NCBI GenBank assembly: GCA_024278415.1
Contig: JAJRTI010000573.1
Coordinates: 1-7,200 of the forward strand
DNA from: Planctomycetota bacterium
GTDB taxonomy: Bacteria > Planctomycetota > Brocadiia > JAJRTI01
DNA length: 7,200 bases
Direction: 5' to 3'
The notes beneath the pieces were generated by a model, which had not been told where the DNA came from, did not search any database, and saw only the letters and a program-made list of their open reading frames with translations. This document shows, one piece after another, positions 6,981-7,200 of the stretch (position 1 is its first letter; each line of letters opens with the position of its first letter). Made by a program: the position numbers and the translations under genes.

Positions 6981-7060
6981 CTTGTAGTAGGGCGATTTAT
7001 CGCCCGTCTGCCTCGTGAGGGCAAGGACGTTCGACGGGCAATGAATTGCCCTACTATAAA
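6981..7060. repeat. REPIN-like inverted pair of GTAG-headed hairpins
   Basis: The left element reads CTTGTAGTAG (6981-6990), leading into GGGCGA-ttta-TCGCCC (6990-7005). The right element is inverted: GGGCAA-tgaa-TTGCCC (7036-7051), leading into CTACTATAAA. Reading each from its own head, 21 of 24 bases agree (core TAGTAGGGC, end GCCCGTC). About 30 bases lie between the two stems, containing TGCCTCGTGAGGGCA, which can weakly pair with itself. Two REP hairpins in opposite orientation with GTAG heads outward is the REPIN arrangement. No transposase is in the window. Confidence 0.8.
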
Positions 7061-7120
7061 CGTAACACTTCAGCCGATTGCAACAACCGTTGGCCCCATG
7101 AACGTGCGCGAGTTCAATGG

Positions 7121-7148
7121 ACAGCGTTTCCGCTTGACGAAACGCTGT
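7121..7148. repeat. Perfect 10-bp hairpin
   Basis: ACAGCGTTTC (7121-7130) pairs perfectly with GAAACGCTGT (7139-7148) over an 8-base loop (7131-7138). On the plus strand a short TTT partly overlaps the end of the stem, so weak terminator activity is possible, but no gene ends here. It is immediately followed by a second hairpin, suggesting a composite element. Confidence 0.7.
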
Positions 7149-7150
7149 TT

Positions 7151-7169
7151 GGAAGCCCAACGGGCTTCC
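7151..7169. repeat. Perfect 8-bp hairpin, start of a possible larger repeat
   Basis: GGAAGCCC (7151-7158) pairs with GGGCTTCC (7162-7169) over a 3-base loop. The following bases contain TAGCCCAGGGTTGCGG and the palindrome TGCGGCCGCA (7187-7196), and the sequence is cut by the window edge. From memory, stretches of the type CTAGCCCAGGGT next to a CCC-aac-GGG hairpin recur in intergenic DNA of Planctomycetota. I could not check this. Confidence 0.65.
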
Positions 7170-7200
7170 GGCTTCTAGCCCAGGGTTGCGGCCGCAGGCC

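Larger units (their letters stand above)
6797..7200. other. Gene-free 404-base region with promoter and palindromic repeats
   Basis: I find no convincing coding sequence here. The left part holds the promoter of the minus-strand oxidoreductase. Positions 6900-6980 show nothing I recognise. From 6981 to the right edge the sequence is almost entirely palindromic elements, listed separately. Confidence 0.75.

Noticed and set aside
6797..7024. Upstream extension of the second oxidoreductase
   Set aside because: The extra 76 codons would include the predicted promoter and part of the REPIN-like element, and they precede a canonical Rossmann start.
7098..7178. Small 26-codon open frame starting MNVREFNG
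   Set aside because: It lies across the two perfect hairpins, has no clear ribosome site, and its codons are explained by the palindromes.

Overview
The window looks like chromosomal DNA of a GC-rich, environmental (possibly metagenome-derived) bacterium. Third codon positions are mostly G or C, and the genes use ATG starts with purine-rich ribosome sites in only some cases. Two Gfo/Idh/MocA oxidoreductases lie side by side, and the gaps between genes are full of small palindromic repeats. I associate this mix with Planctomycetota or neighbouring groups (Lentisphaerota, Hydrogenedentota, Armatimonadota). That is an impression from gene content and repeat style, not a proof. No rRNA, tRNA, CRISPR array, transposase or phage gene is visible.

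Layout, left to right. Positions 1-212 hold a 93-bp tandem repeat, 2.3 copies, running off the left edge. It abuts a minus-strand SAM-dependent methyltransferase of the Trm13/METTL25-like type (221-1234). A divergent intergenic region (1235-1416) carries a good sigma-70-type promoter for a plus-strand group: argD (1417-2607), argF (2669-3601) and rph (3699-4418). The argF-rph gap contains a large imperfect hairpin built from a CTCATCC heptamer. rph converges, 7 bases apart, on a minus-strand Gfo/Idh/MocA oxidoreductase (4426-5445). A repeat-rich 289-base gap separates this from a second, upstream Gfo/Idh/MocA oxidoreductase (5735-6796), which has its own recognisable promoter. The last 404 bases (6797-7200) have no gene but hold an inverted pair of REP-like hairpins and two further strong hairpins.

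How the parts work together. ArgD makes N-acetylornithine and ArgF turns ornithine into citrulline, so the plus-strand group is arginine biosynthesis with the tRNA 3'-end exonuclease RNase PH following. The two oxidoreductases probably act on sugars or sugar-like polyols with NAD(P), but the substrates cannot be read from sequence. The methyltransferase target is unknown, possibly RNA.

The most interesting non-genic signal is a family of hairpins headed by GTAGTRG. It occurs in at least five sequence variants at three places, in the manner of REP/REPIN elements mobilised by tyrosine (Y1) transposases. In one inverted pair the stems differ by a compensatory G-C to A-T change.
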